Below are positions 1-12,931 of a DNA stretch of 64,000 nt, piece after piece; the first letter of the stretch is position 1, and each line of letters begins with the position of its first letter. The DNA is taken from the NCBI GenBank assembly GCA_022578965.1, contig MU400659.1, positions 37,443-101,442 of the forward strand, in the 5' to 3' direction. The DNA comes from Xylaria sp. FL1777. Lineage: Eukaryota > Ascomycota > Sordariomycetes > Xylariales > Xylariaceae. The notes beneath the pieces are model-generated. The model did no database searches. It saw only the letters and a program-made list of their open reading frames with translations, and was not told the origin of the DNA. Made by a program: the position numbers and the translations under genes.

Positions 1-1577
1 AATATTAAAAACAAAGTTTATTTAAAGCTGCATAAAAAATATTATTTTTTTAGTAACTTGTTTAAAAAATACTTATAATAACGCGCTAAACTATATAAAG
101 TAATAAAACAAATAAGTTAGCTAGCTTATTATATTAATTTATTAAAGACCTTTAGTATATACTTTATAATCTTTATTATATACTTTTTACTTAGCTAACA
201 AAATAAAAACTTATTTTATTGAACTATATTTTTACCTAGTTTTATTTACAATAAGCAAAACTTTAATAAAAAAAGTAATTTGTTTAAAATTAAGACTATT
301 TTAAAGCATTATGTTAATTAAACCAAGTTAGGTTTTAACTATTTAGTTAAATAAAAGGAATATACTTATAAAAACAACTAGTAAAAATCAAAATAGCAAC
401 TTTAATTAGCTAAAGACTTAGTTAAAAAATACTAAGCTTATATAAAAAAACAAGCTAAATTAAAACTAAAAAATAAAAATAAAGCAAAAGCTATAAAGCT
501 TATTGCTAGCAAGCAACCATATAAAAAGCCACAAAAAGTTATGCTTGCTTAATTAATTAATTAATAAATAACTTAAATTAATTATAATTTCTAAAATAAA
601 GATTAGTTTATATAAATAGCTAAATTAGCTTTGTTAAAGTTAATAACTTTTTTTTTGTGCTTTAGTACTTAATATAAGCTAAAAGAAGAACTTTATATTT
701 ATAGGGTTTAGCTATAGTAGTATTTTTACTTATAGCTATAGTAGCTTAGCTAAATAGCTATATAAGGCTTATGCTTAAAGCAATTATATAGTAATTACCT
801 GTAAAGCCTTCTTTTTTTTAATTTATATTACACTTTTTATGCTTAATTGCTTTACTACTTATAATAGACCTTACTATTATTAAATTAAAGAGTTATTAGT
901 TTTTAGTTATAATATTTTTAAAATAATATTATAATTAAATATATTAATAATAATAATTTATATTATTTAAATAAACGGCTTATTAATTATATTAGTAGCT
1001 ATTTAATAAAACTTTATATAAGTAAAAACTTTTTTTAAAACAAAAACTACTTATATATATAAAGTATATAATAGTTTTGCTATAAATTTTATTAATTTGC
1101 TGCTTTTTTTATATAATACTTTGCTTTAAATTTTATATGCTAAGTTAGTAGTACTTTTGCTTTATAATACAAAAGTAAAAAAATTAGCGCGTTAATAAAA
1201 AGGTTTTTTATTAATTAGTAATAAAAGCGCTTTTTTGTTAGCTTTAAGTTTTGCAAGCTATAAATAATATAGTATTAAGTAGATTTTAAGCATTATATAG
1301 CGCTATATTTTTTATAAATTGCTTAGCGCTAAGTAGTAAGCTTTAAGTTTTAATTATGTTAAAAATACAAGCTATTTGCTATATAAAAAAACTAATGCTT
1401 ATATAGCATTAGTAATAAAAACTAAAGCTGCTTGTTTTTATAATAGCTAATATATTAAATTAATTACTTATATTGTTACATTAGTAAAAAAGCAAAGTTT
1501 TTAAACTTTTAGCTTAGCTATTTAACTCTTAATTTTTATGCCTTTAGTGCAATAAGCATATAGTTTAAACTAAGCTA
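1..1577. other. AT-rich decayed sequence, nothing recognised
   Basis: No open frame of useful length and no retrotransposon motif was seen on either strand. Cytosines survive almost only after G or A, as in the rest of the window. The block ends exactly at the target-site duplication of the outer retrotransposon, so it is the older sequence into which that element inserted. Confidence 0.6.
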
Positions 1578-1582
1578 AAAGT

Positions 1583-2075
1583 TGTTATAAAATTAGCACA
1601 AAGGTGGCCTTTAAAGCAACTTAATGCCTTTATATATACTTCGGAGATTTTATGCTAACTAAAGCTAAGTTATATAATGATTTATTTAGCTTATTAAGCT
1701 TATAGTAATTTAAAGCTTACTAAGCTTATAATAATTTAAAGCTTACTAAGCTTATAATAATTTAATGCTTATTAAACTTATAGTAATTTAAAAAGAGTTT
1801 TTACTTTTTTTATTTTTTTTTTGTTTATATAGTTAAGCACTTTTTATATTTAGTTATTTATTTAGTTTTAGCTTTTTAGCTATTAATTTTTTTTTATAAT
1901 TGTTAAGCACTAATATATTTATTACTTTTAATTTTTTAAAACTTTTATTAATGCATAGTAATAAAAGTACTTTAAAAACTTTTTTAACAAATTATTACTA
2001 AAAATCCTATTATTACTTGCAAATTAAAACTTTAAAAGCAAACCTATTATATTAATATATAATAAGTTTGTTATA
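1583..2075 (+). repeat. 5' LTR of outer chromovirus
   Basis: 493 bp. It begins with tgttataaaattagcac, where the less mutated copies have tgttac, and ends with gtttgttata, where the 3' LTR reads gtccgttaca, so the terminal CA has become TA by transition. It aligns throughout with 16492-16984 in direct orientation and with 5723-6218 and 12932-13427 in inverted orientation. About 1690-1790 holds a roughly four-fold 26-bp tandem repeat found in every copy. Confidence 0.95.
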
Positions 2076-3560
2076 TTTTAATAGCTTTTTAATTAATAAG
2101 ATTTAGCATATAAAACAAATATTAATATAAAAAGATTAAATAATAGTTAGTTTATAAAATAAACTTTTAAAAGCATACCTAAAAAATATTTAAAAGATAA
2201 AAATACTAACTAGCATTATATAAATAAACTTTACTTAATAACTAATAAATTAAATCTAAGTTATATTACTAAAAACAAAAAGTTAAAAATTAAGTTTAAA
2301 GATTTTAAAGACTTTTAAAACTAATAATATATTAAAACAATAAACGTTAGTATTTTTATTAGTTATTTTTATTAAAAAAAAAGCTATAGCAAAAAAAAAA
2401 AAGTTAAATAATAATAATAAAAAAAAACTAACATTAATACTAGTGTTATAAAGTAAACTAGTTGCTTTAACTTAAAAAATAGCTTAAATACTAAGTATTA
2501 TAACTTTTAAAATAGCATAAACCTTAGTTATAATTATTAAAGCAGCAATAATAATTGCTATTATAATAATAAATTAAAGTTTTAAATAAATAATTATATT
2601 ATAATTAATATTAATATTACTATTAGCAAACTTAATATTTATGTTTATTATTGTTATACTTAAAGTAATAACTTAAAATAAAAAACCTAACTTTTTATTA
2701 TTATTGCTGTTTTTACTATTAAAATTATTTATAATATTAAAAATACTAAATATTAAAAGTTTTAAACTTACTGCTTTAAAGCTTTATAATAAATTTATAA
2801 ATATAAAAGCTTTTTTAATTTATGCTAAACTTTATTTAAAATAGCACTTTATTACTATTATAAAAAAAAACTAAAAAATAATAATTAGTTTATAATTTTT
2901 ATTAAAAAAAGTATTAAAATAGTTTTAATTTATTTTAAAGAATTTCTTAAAAATTAATAAGTTAACTAACTTTAAGCTAAAAATAAAAAAGATTTTTAAA
3001 AACTATATTAAGTTTAAAAATTAAATAAAAATATTATTTAAAAATACTTAAAAAGCAAAACACGCTAAAAAAGCATTTTACTGCTTAAAATAAACAAAAA
3101 TAACAATAAATTATGCTATAAAATTTAAACAATTAATAGCAATTTTAAAATTACTTAAGCTTATATTATTTTATTTATTTTATAGTAAACTTAAAATTTA
3201 AATTTAAAACAAACTATATAAAATAAATAAACTAGCAAAAATTAATATATATATTAATATAGCTATTATAATTAATTAATAATTATTTAATTAGTACTTT
3301 AAAACTAAAAAAACTAAAAAAAACAAAAAAAAAAATACTTAAAAAAGTATTAAATAAAGATTTAAATAAATTAGTAAAGTTTAAAAATAATAACCTTAAA
3401 ATATGTTTAAAGTTAAATGTTATAACTGCAGAAAAAAAGAATACTTTTAAAAATAATGCCGATTTAAGAAAAAAAACGGAAAAAAAAGCTATAAAAAAGA
3501 AAAAATTCTTTAATTTAAAAAAAAAGTATAAGTTATAAAAGTTTAAAATAATAAAAAATA
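2076..3560 (+). pseudogene. gag: Decayed gag with CCHC zinc knuckle (outer element)
   Basis: Gag forms the capsid and nucleocapsid of the retrotransposon particle. The only motif I can place is the nucleocapsid knuckle at 3418-3459. It reads C-Y-N-C, then K-K-E-Y-F, then a final C nine residues after the second one; the expected His has become Tyr, a CAC-to-TAC change. The inner element keeps His here and has lost the second Cys instead, so together they show an ancestral C-x2-C-x4-H-x4-C. Many in-frame TAA and TAG codons interrupt the frame and the start codon cannot be placed. The long antisense open frame over 3283-3564 is a by-product of this gene's A-rich sense strand. Confidence 0.75.
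2079..2095 (+). other. Candidate primer-binding site, outer element
   Basis: It lies three bases inside the 5' LTR. The sequence taatagctttttaatta could derive from TGGTAGC by G-to-A change, which would pair with a tRNA 3' end GCTACCA. The same bases sit at the equivalent place in the inner copy. The mutated state makes the tRNA assignment uncertain. Confidence 0.3.
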
Positions 3561-5722
3561 ACAAAACAACTTAAAAAATATGTTTTTAAAGCAAAAATAT
3601 AAAATTGCTGTTTTAAATTAAAATAAAAGTGCTATATTAAACAAATTTAAATGTTTTATTTATATAAATTAAAATAAACAAACATATAAATATTATTTAA
3701 AAGCTTTATAATTATTAAAACAAATTGCAAAAAAATATATTTGCTATATAAATAATTAAAATTATTTAATATATAACTTAAAAAAATAGTTTAACTAAAA
3801 ATAGCAAATAATAAAAAGTAATAAATTAATATAGCTAGCAAACTTATAAAATTATAAAAACTTTAAACTATTAAAGCTTAAAATATAACTTAAAAAAAAA
3901 TTATATTTAAAAAAATAAAACTATAATTATAAATAATATAATTATTAAACTAACTATAAACTATTAAAGCATTTAGTTATTAAATAAACTTAAAAAAATA
4001 AAACTTATAAAACTTTAAAACAAAAATAACTAAAATTAAAAACTATAAAAAACATTACAAAAAAAAACTAATAAAAATAAACAAAGTATTTTTATAGTTT
4101 AAATTGCTTTAAATATAATAAAACAAAAAAACATTAATAGTTAGCATAAAAACTAATATGTTTTAAAAATTAAAACTAACAATTTAACTAATTATTAAAA
4201 GTTATTATTATAACAAAACTATAATAAAAAACAATAATAATATTTTATGCTTAAAAAATCTAAAATATAATAAAGTACTATAAACTTACTATATAATATA
4301 TTATTATTACTAATATTTACTTAATAAACTAAAAAATAACTAGTTTTTTAAACAAATTGCAAAAACAAAAATAAAAAACTTTTATAAAGCAAAATAATTA
4401 ATTATAATCTTAGTTTATTATAAAAATTTACAAAAATTTATAACGTTTAAAAAAAATTGCAACTATATTTATAATATTGTTTTAAAAAAATATAAAAATA
4501 ATTTTTATAAATATTATTAGCTAATTAAAGTATGCTTATATTAAGAAATAATTACTAAAAGCAAAAAAATTTAAAAACTATAATTTAAAGCTTAACTAAA
4601 AGCAAAACTAAAATAAAATATAATAATATTTAAAGTATTAAATAAAACAAGCATTTAAACGTTTTATAAAAAAAAATTAAAAAACAAAATAAATATTTGC
4701 TAAAAAAGTAATAAGTAGCTAAAAAAACTAAAGCTTTATAAAAAGTTTAATATAATAACTAAAAAAATTAATTTAAAGTTAAATTTATATATTAAAAAAA
4801 AAATATAATACTTTAATTAATTTAAAAATATAAGCTAACATAATTTTACTTAAAGTAATAAAATAAAATAAAATTCTTTAAAAATATAAGCAAAAGTTTT
4901 AAAAAATTAAAAAATTTAATAAAAATACTTTTAGCTATAATAATAATTATATACTTAAAAAAACTAAACTTTTTAATATATTTATATAAAAATATAAAAA
5001 ATAAATTATATTAAATATTGCTAATATATTTAATTATAACATTATTTTAGAAATATTATAGTTAAAAGCTAGTAATTTTTTAATTTAATAAAAAGCAAAA
5101 ACTATTAAGTAAAAAAGCAAGAAATAAAGCAAAAAAATTAAAAAAATTGCAAAGAAAATCTTAAACAATATATTAAAAATATATTATAAGTTTTATAAAC
5201 TATTTAAAAAAAAAAAAAAAAGAACTTTTTAAATATAGCTTATAAAACTATTATATTTTTATTAAGGAAAAATGTTAATTAAAGCTTTATTAAGTATATT
5301 ATATAAGCTTAAATAAAACAAACGTTTTATAAAAATATATTTAAAAAAATCTAGCAAAAAAATTCCTAAGAAAATTTTAATTATTTGCTAAATACTTTAT
5401 AGTACTAGTACTTAAAATAAAAAATAAAAAATAACTAATTAATAAAAAAAAAAAACTAGTATAACAAGTAATAATTAATTATTAATTATTAAATGCAATT
5501 ATTATTGCAAATAAATACTTTTTTATTTTATTAGTAATTATAAAAGAAAATATTAGCTAAGCAAAATAATTTATAGCAGTTAATATTTTAAATAAATATT
5601 ATGCTATTAAAATAGCTAAAAAAAAAAAATAAAAAACTATTATATAAACAGTATATAAACTATATAAGTATATAGTTATGCTATAAAAATTATAAAACGC
5701 ATTAGCTAGCTTTTAATATATA
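3561..5722 (+). pseudogene. pol: Decayed pol, left arm: protease region and N-terminal reverse transcriptase
   Basis: This arm continues gag and ends where the inner element inserted. Reverse transcriptase is readable from about 5290 to 5722. It shows a degraded FIRxSxSPxxxPILFVxKK-like block near 5320-5380 and then the KTAxxTxYGLYEYIVM block at about 5632-5690. That is followed by the remains of the FGLxNAPASFQ motif, read as LQNALASFQ-like, at about 5685-5715. The YLDD catalytic motif follows only after the insertion. The aspartic protease should lie between gag and RT, but I could not identify its Asp-Ser/Thr-Gly motif. Numerous stops fit former CAA, CAG, CGA and TGG codons. Confidence 0.8.
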
Positions 5723-6218
5723 TGTAACGGACCTGTTATATATTAATATAACAGGTTTGCCTTTAGGGTCTTAATTTGCAGGTAACAATAAAATCCTTAA
5801 CAGTAGTTCGTTAAGGAGGTTTTCGGAGTACTTTTACCACTATGCATTAATAAAAGTCTTAAAAGATTTAAAAGTAATAAGTATATTAATGCTTAGCAGT
5901 TATAAGAAAATTAATAGCTAAAGAGCTAAAAACTAAATAAATAACTAAATACAAAAAGTATATAATTATATAAACAAAAAAAAGGTAAAAAAAGTAGTAA
6001 CCCTTTTTAAATTATTGCAAGTTTAGTAAGCATTAAATTATTATAAGCCTAGTAAGCTTTAGATTACTGTAAGCCTAGTAAGCCCTAAATTACCGTAAGC
6101 CTAATAAACTAAATAAGTTATTATGTAACTTTAGCTTTAGCTAGCAAAAAAGAAGTGCAAAGTATATATAAAAGCATTAAGCCGCTTTAAAAGCTACCTT
6201 AGTGCTAATTTTATAACA
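5723..6218 (-). repeat. 3' LTR of inner chromovirus
   Basis: 496 bp, the same length as 12932-13427, starting tgtaacggacc on the + strand and ending taaca. It is the less mutated of the two inner LTRs. Over its first 16 bases the partner shows six substitutions, all transitions. A 26-bp unit built on attaccgtaagcctagtaag is repeated four times at 6011-6115. Confidence 0.95.
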
Positions 6219-6221
6219 TTA

Positions 6222-6234
6222 TTCCCTTTTTTCC
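6222..6234 (-). other. Polypurine tract of inner element
   Basis: Thirteen uninterrupted purines on the - strand, ggaaaaaagggaa, lie three bases upstream of the 3' LTR. This is the position expected for the primer of plus-strand DNA synthesis. The outer element has the same tract with every G except one turned to A. Confidence 0.8.
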
Positions 6235-6558
6235 AAAATTGTTGTCCTAACAATTTTCTGTAAGTATTTTTTTTTCTTTTCTTTTTTATATGTTATAATA
6301 TTAAAACGCATTAAAAAAACTAACCGCTTATCTAAAATAAAGCAAAAACTTGCTTTTGCTTTTTTTATTAATTTTATTAGCTACAAAGTTATACCTTGTT
6401 CCTGCTGCTTTAATTGGTTACTAACGTACAAAATAACAAATAATATGTTTTATTATTTTAAATGCGTACGCGTTAGCTGCTTTTGCAATAGATTAGAAGT
6501 CCTAATTAACTTAATTAATAATATAGTTTTTAAACACTATTGTTTTAAAAAAAAAAAA

Positions 6559-6834
6559 AAGCAAGCAAAATAACAATTATTCTTAGTTTAAAAGGAATTA
6601 AAACAAGCTTAAAATAGCTTTAACTCTATTTTAAGCAAATTAGCTTAGCTTTACACATAAAAACGTTTTTTAAAAGCAAAAAGTATTAAAATAGTTTAGC
6701 AAAAGCTTTAATCCTTAAATAAACTAAACAAAATAAAACGCATTAAAAAAAAACAAAAAGCGCTAGCAAAAAAGCAAAAACAACAAAAAAAGCAAGCTAA
6801 AGCAATACAAGCTGCTTTATTTAAATTTAATTAA
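6559..6834 (+). pseudogene. Antisense coiled-coil-like frame in inner element
   Basis: A 92-codon frame on the strand opposite to pol, between the chromodomain and the 3' LTR, ending at the stop at 6832-6834. The C-terminal half is dense in Lys, Gln, Ala and Leu, for example KKKQKALAKKQKQQKKQAK. Such a run is expected if an originally Glu-rich coiled coil suffered GA-to-AA changes. The outer element has the same 276-base frame without any indel (15877-16152). Internal stops all fit former CAA, CAG, CGA or TGG codons, and several are sense in one copy. I do not recognise the protein. Upstream, about 6380-6558 looks partly coding but a poly-A run breaks the frame. Whether it was ever expressed is inference. 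Confidence 0.4.
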
Positions 6835-6899
6835 AATTTCTTAAGTGCTTTCTTTAAAGTTAACCTTTTTTCCTTAGTTTTAAATAATCAAAATATTAG

Positions 6900-9800
6900 C
6901 AGTAAAACTAACTTATAACTACTTTAGCAATCTCTAAATGTTTTTTAAGTTCTTAAGTATTATTAGCATATAAGTATTCTTTTTATTTAATAAAATACTC
7001 TAGATTATTATTATTTTAACAAAAATTTAATATATTTTTAACTTTATAAACGTTTTAATCTGTTTTTATTTCTAGTTATGTTTTAATAAGTATTCTAATA
7101 AGTACTAGTTTTAATAAAAAAATATAAAAAATAAAGTAAATTTACATATTTTTTAATAATAATAGTTTATAATTAATAAGTAAAATAACTTCTTTAATTT
7201 TAAAAAAGCTAAATTTCTTAAATTTTAATTTATTGCTTAGTTATTTTGTTTTAATTTAAAAAATATTAATGTTTGCATTTTGTTTTTATTATAGCAAATA
7301 AACCTTGTTTTCCTTTTTAAAAGTTAATTCTTTAGTTTGTTTCTTATTATAATATATTAACATCTGTTATTATAAAAATTAAAAGCATAATTATAATTTA
7401 GCTTATAATATTTTAATTTTTGTTATAATAGTTTTTGCTTAAAGTATTATAATTAAAATAGCAAATGTTTTTATTAATGTTTTTTTTTGTTTTTTAATAA
7501 TTGCTTACTATTTATAAACAGCCTTATACAAAAATATATTCATATTTTTGTTTATTAATATATTATATAAAATTTATGCTATTAATAATAGTTTTACTTA
7601 ATTATTCTATTAATAGTTAATATAATTCTATAAATATTGTTTTAGTATTTAGTTTAGTTTTTTTGTTTGTTTATTAATTTATAAGTAGTAAGCAGTTAAA
7701 AACTTTAGTTTAATATTAATAAGTTTAAAAAAACTAATTTTAAACTTAAAAGTAAACAATTTATTTTGGTTTAAAACAATTCTTTTTAGTAGTTTATGCT
7801 TGTTTAAATATTAGCATATAAAAGCATATATAAATTATTTAGCTATTATATTTTCTTTAAACAGTAAAAAGTAAGCATACTTAATAAATTTATTAATAAT
7901 AACCTATATTTTATTGTATTATACTCTTATAACTAAATCAGTTAATAAAAGTAATGCTATAATAAAATCTTAAGCAATAATGTATTATACTTATTTAAAT
8001 ATTTATATAAATTATAGTAGTTTATAAAGCTTATATTAAGCTACTTTAGCTTTGTTGCAAATATTGCACTTTTTTATAATAAATTTAACTATGTTTTATA
8101 GTTTTAAAAAATTGTACTTTTCTTATAATTGTTTAATTGTTTTTGTTGTTTCTTAGTATTTATATAATAAATGTTTATAAAATTCTTTAATAAACTTATT
8201 TCGTAAAAATTCTAATAAATAAACCTTATATTTATATATTAGCTTATTATTTTTTAATTCTTTATATTTTTATAATTATGCTAACTTCTTTAAGTTATAA
8301 GCTTATTATAGCTATATATTCGTAAAGTCCTTAAGTATAACTTCAATTTTTAAGCTTTTATTTTCTTAAAAATATAATACTTAAATATTTCTTTTTAAAA
8401 CTTTAAATTCTTTTTAACTTTATTAACTAAGTATGTTTGCTTAAATGTTTTTTTTTTTTTTAATATAACATATTTTAAAGTTAAACTTAAAAAAAAAAAC
8501 TATTTAATTTTTATATCGTTTAGTAATTTCTTGTATAGTTATAAATTTTATTAGGTTTTAATAATTTAAATAAATCTTAATTAGCTTTATAGTTTTTATA
8601 AAAAACAGTTTTTATTTCTTAAGTGCTATAATAATTGCAAGCAGTTCTTTATTATATATAAAATATTATAATGCTACATTTTATAATGCTTTAAAGTAAT
8701 AAGCTACTAAGTGCTATTTTTTGTTGTTTTTTAATTGTTTTAAAACTTTTATAATTATATTATTTAAAGCATTTATTTTTAGCTTTTTCTTTTTCTATAA
8801 ATTAAGTAGTTTAACTACAAAGTTAAAAATAACTTTTAGTTTTAGTTCTTTAAAAGCTTTTTAAGCTTTTTTTAAAATTAAGAAAAATTTTTCTTTGTAT
8901 TTTTTTCTTATATACTTTATAAAGTAAAATGCCATTTTTTTAAAGTCTTAAATTAATATTTAAACATAGTTTAAAAATCCTAATGCTTATTATATATTTA
9001 TAATAGTAGCTAAGTTAAATATCTTTTAGTTTTGTATTATATTAATTTTTAACTATTAGATTTATATTTGTTTTAAAGTAATTATAAATCCTAAAAAGTC
9101 AATTTTTTATATATGCTATATATACTTTTTTATATTAAATTATAATTTTGCTTGTTTAAGTGTTTTTAACACTTAAGTTATATGTTTTTTATATTTTTCT
9201 AGTGTTTTAAAATAAATTAAAATATTATTTAAGTAAATAAACACAAATTTGTTTAAAAACTTCTGTAAAATCGTTATTATTATGTGTTAAAAGCTAGCTA
9301 ATACGTTTTATAGTCCTTATAGCATAACTATATACTTATATAGTTTATATATTATTTATATAGCAGTTTTTCATTTTTTTTTTTTAGCTATTTTAATAGC
9401 ATAATATTTATTTAAAATATTAACTACTATAAACTATTTTGCTTAGCTAATATTTTCTTTTATAGTTATTAGTAAAATAAAAAAGTATTTATTTGTAATA
9501 ATAATTATATTTAATAATTAATAATTAATTATTACTTACTATATTAATTTTCTTTTTTTATTAATTAATTGTTTTTTATTTTTTATTTTAAGTATTAGTA
9601 CTATAAAATATTTAGTAAATAACTAAAATTCTTTTAGAAATCCTTTTGCTAAGTTTTTTTAAATATATTTCTATAAAGCATTTGTTTTGTTTAAGCTTAT
9701 ATAATATATTTAATAAAGCTTTAGTTAATATTTTTCTTTAATAAAAATATAATAGTTTTATAAGCTATATTTAAAAAGTTCTCTTTTTTCTTTTTTTTTA

Positions 9801-11440
9801 AATAGTTTATAAAATCTATAATATACTTTTAATATTTTGTTTAGAATTTCTTTTGCAATTTTTTTAATTTTTTTGCTTTATTTCTTGCTTTTTTATTTAA
9901 TAGTTTTTGCTTTTTATTAAATCAAAAAGTTGCTAATTTTTAGCTATAGTATTTCTAAAATAATATTATAATTAAATATATTAGCAATATTTAATATAAT
10001 TTGTTTTTTATATTTTTATATAAATATATTAAAAGGTTTAGTTTTTTTAAGTATATAACTATTATTATAGCTAAAAGTACTTTTATTAAATCTTTTAATT
10101 TTTTAAGATCTTTGCTTATATTTCTAAGAAATTTTATTTTGTTTTGCTACTTTAAATAAAATTATGTTAGCTTATACTTCTAAATTAATTAAAGTATTAT
10201 ATTTTCTTTTTTAATATATAAGTTTAACTTTAAATTAGTTTTACTAGTTATTATATTAAACTTTATGTAAAGCTTTAGTTTTTTTAGTTATTTGCTGCTT
10301 TTTTAGCAAATGTTTATTTTATTTTTTGATTTTTTTTTATAAAATGTTTAAATGCTTGTTTTATTTTGTACTTTAAATATTATTGCGCTTTGTTTTATTT
10401 TTGTTTTTAGTTAAGCTTTAAATTGTAGTTTTTAAGCTTTTTTGCTTTTAGTAACTATTTTTTAGTACAATTATGCTTTAATTAGCTAATAATATTTATA
10501 ACAGTTATTTTTATATTTCTTTAAAATAGTATTATAAATATAGTTAAAATCTTTTTTAAATGTTATAAATTTTTATAAATCTTTATAATAAACTATAATT
10601 ATAACTAACCATTTTAATTTATAAAAGTTCTATATTTTTATTTTTATAATTTGTTTAAAAAACTAATTATTTTTTAGTTTATTAAGTAAATATTAGTAAT
10701 AATAATATATTATATAATAATTTTATAATACTTTATTATATTTTAGATTTTTTAAGCATAAAATATTATTGTTATTTTTTATTATAGTTTTGTTATAATA
10801 ATAACTTTTAGCAATTAGTTAAATTGCTAGCTTTAGTTTTTAAAACATATTAGTTTTTATGCTAACTATTAGTGCTTTTTTGTTTTATTATATTTAAAGC
10901 AGTTTAAGCTATAAAAATATTTCGTTTATTTTTATTAGTTTTTTTTTTATAGTATTTTTTATAGCTTTTAATTTTATTTATTTTTGTTTTAAAGTTTTAT
11001 AAGTTTTATTTCTTTAAATTTATTTAGCAACTAAATATTTTAGTAGTTTATAATTAGTTTAATAACTATACTATTTATAGTTATAATTTTGTTTCTTTAA
11101 ACATAACTTTTTTTTAAGCTATATTTTAAGCTTTAATAATTTAGAATTTTTGTAGTTTTATAAGTTTATTAACTATATTAACTTATTACTTTTTATTATT
11201 TGCTACTTTTAGTTAAACTATTTTTTTAAATTATATATTAAATAACTTTAATTATTTATATAGCAAATATATTTTTTTATAATTTGTTTTAATAATTATA
11301 AAGCTTTTAAATAATATTTATATGCTTGTTTATTTTAACTTATATAAATAAAACATTTAGATTTATTTAATGTAGCACTTTTATTTTAACTTAAAACAGC
11401 AATTTTATACTTTTGCTTTAAAAACGTATTTTTTAAATTG
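6900..11440 (-). pseudogene. pol: Decayed pol of inner element: RT, RNase H, integrase, chromodomain
   Basis: Read on the - strand. RT lies at about 9000-9850, with the KTAI..IYxLYxYIVM block at about 9290-9370 and YLDD decayed to YLNN at about 9215-9240. RNase H is at about 8600-8735, with the remains of HLxAYYFKALxN near 8685-8725. The integrase zinc-binding region is at about 8040-8215, with CNIC followed by NKAK. The integrase core includes KYAYFLLFKE at about 7855-7890. The chromodomain remnant is at about 6950-7075, with EYLY followed by NNT and a lost Trp. The protease was not located. This gives the same domain order as the outer copy, with pervasive nonsense codons. Confidence 0.85.
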
Positions 11441-12931
11441 CTTTATTGTTTTTTATTATTTTAGACTTTTATAACTTGTACTTTTTTTTTAGGTTAAAAA
11501 ATCTTTTTTTTTTTATAGCTTTTTTTTCTGTTTTTTTTTTTAAATTAGCATTATCTTTAAAAGTGTTCTTTTTTTTTATAGTTATAACATTTAACTTTAA
11601 ACATATTTTAAAGTTATTATTTTTAAACTTTATTAATTTGCTTAAATCTTTATTTAATACTCTTTTAAGTATTTTTTTTTTTATTTTTTCTAGTTCTTTT
11701 AGTTTTAAAGTACTAGTTAAATAATTATTAATTAATTATAATAACTATATTAATATATATATTAATTTTTGCTAGTTTATTTATTTTATATAGTTTGTTT
11801 TAAATTTAGGTTTTAAGTTTATTATAAAATAAATAAAATAATATAAGCTTAAGTAATTTTAAAATTGCTACTAATTGTTTAAATTCTATAGCGTAATTTA
11901 TTGCTGCTTTTGTTTATTTTAAGCAATAAAATGTTTTTTTTGCGTATTTTGCTTTTTAAATATCTTTAAATAATGCTTTTATTTGATTTTTAAACTTAAC
12001 GTAATTTTTAAAAATCTTTTTTATTTTTAGCTTAAAGTTAGTTAACTTATTAGCTTTTAAAAAATTCTTTAAAATAAGTTAAAATTATTTTAGTACTTTT
12101 TTTAATAAAAATTATAAAATAGTTATTACTTTTTAATCTTTTTTTATAATAGTAATAAAATGCTATTTTAAATAAAGTTTAACGTAAATTAAAAAAGCTT
12201 TTATATTTATAGATTTATTATAAAGCTTTAAAGCAGTAAGTTTAAAACTTTTAATATTTAGCATTTTTAACATTATAAATAATTTTAATAATAAAAGCAA
12301 TAGTAATAATAAAAAGTTAAGTTTTTTATTTTAAGTTATTACTTTAAGTATAATAATAGTAAAAGTAGGCATTAAGTTTACTAGTAATAGTATTAATATT
12401 AGTTATAGTATAATTATTTATTTAAAGCTTTAATTTATTATTATAGTAGCAGTTATTATTGCTGCTTTAATTATTATAGCTAATATTTATGCTAGTTTAA
12501 AAGTTATAACGTTTAATATTTAAGCTATTCTTTAAGTTAAAGCAACTAATTTGCTTTATAGCGCTAGCATTAATGTTAGTTTTTTTTTATTACTGCTATT
12601 TAACTCTTTTTTTTTTATTGCTGCTTTTTTTTTAATAAAAGTAACTAGTAAAAGTACTAAAGTTTATTATTTTAATATATTATTAGTTCTAAAAGTCTTT
12701 AAAATCTTTAAATTTAATTTTTAACTTTTTGTTTTTAGTAGTATAACCTAAATTTAGTTTATTAATTATTAAGTAAAGTTTACTTACGCAATACTATTTA
12801 GCATTTTTGTTTTTTAAATATCTTTTTAATATACCTTTAAAAGTTTATTTTGTAAATTATTTATTACTTAACTCTTTATACTAATATTTGTTTTTATATA
12901 TTAAGTTCTATTAATTAAAAAGCTATTAAAA
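11441..12931 (-). pseudogene. gag: Decayed gag of inner element
   Basis: The CCHC knuckle maps to 11548-11589 on the - strand. It reads C-Y-N, a Tyr where the second Cys belongs (TGC to TAT-type change), then E-H-F with His retained, and the last Cys. In the outer copy the pattern of loss is the reverse. The open + strand frame over 11446-11724 is its antisense shadow: 92 codons rich in Phe and Leu. The N-terminal half cannot be delimited. Confidence 0.75.

Noticed and set aside
3283..3564. Open - strand frame of 93 codons
   Set aside because: It is antisense to the gag knuckle region of the outer chromovirus; a Phe/Leu-rich shadow of an A-rich sense strand. The equivalent shadow exists in the inner copy at 11446-11724.
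11446..11724. Open + strand frame of 92 codons similar to the 3283-3564 frame
   Set aside because: The similarity of the two is explained by their being antisense to the same gag segment in two element copies, not by a conserved membrane protein.
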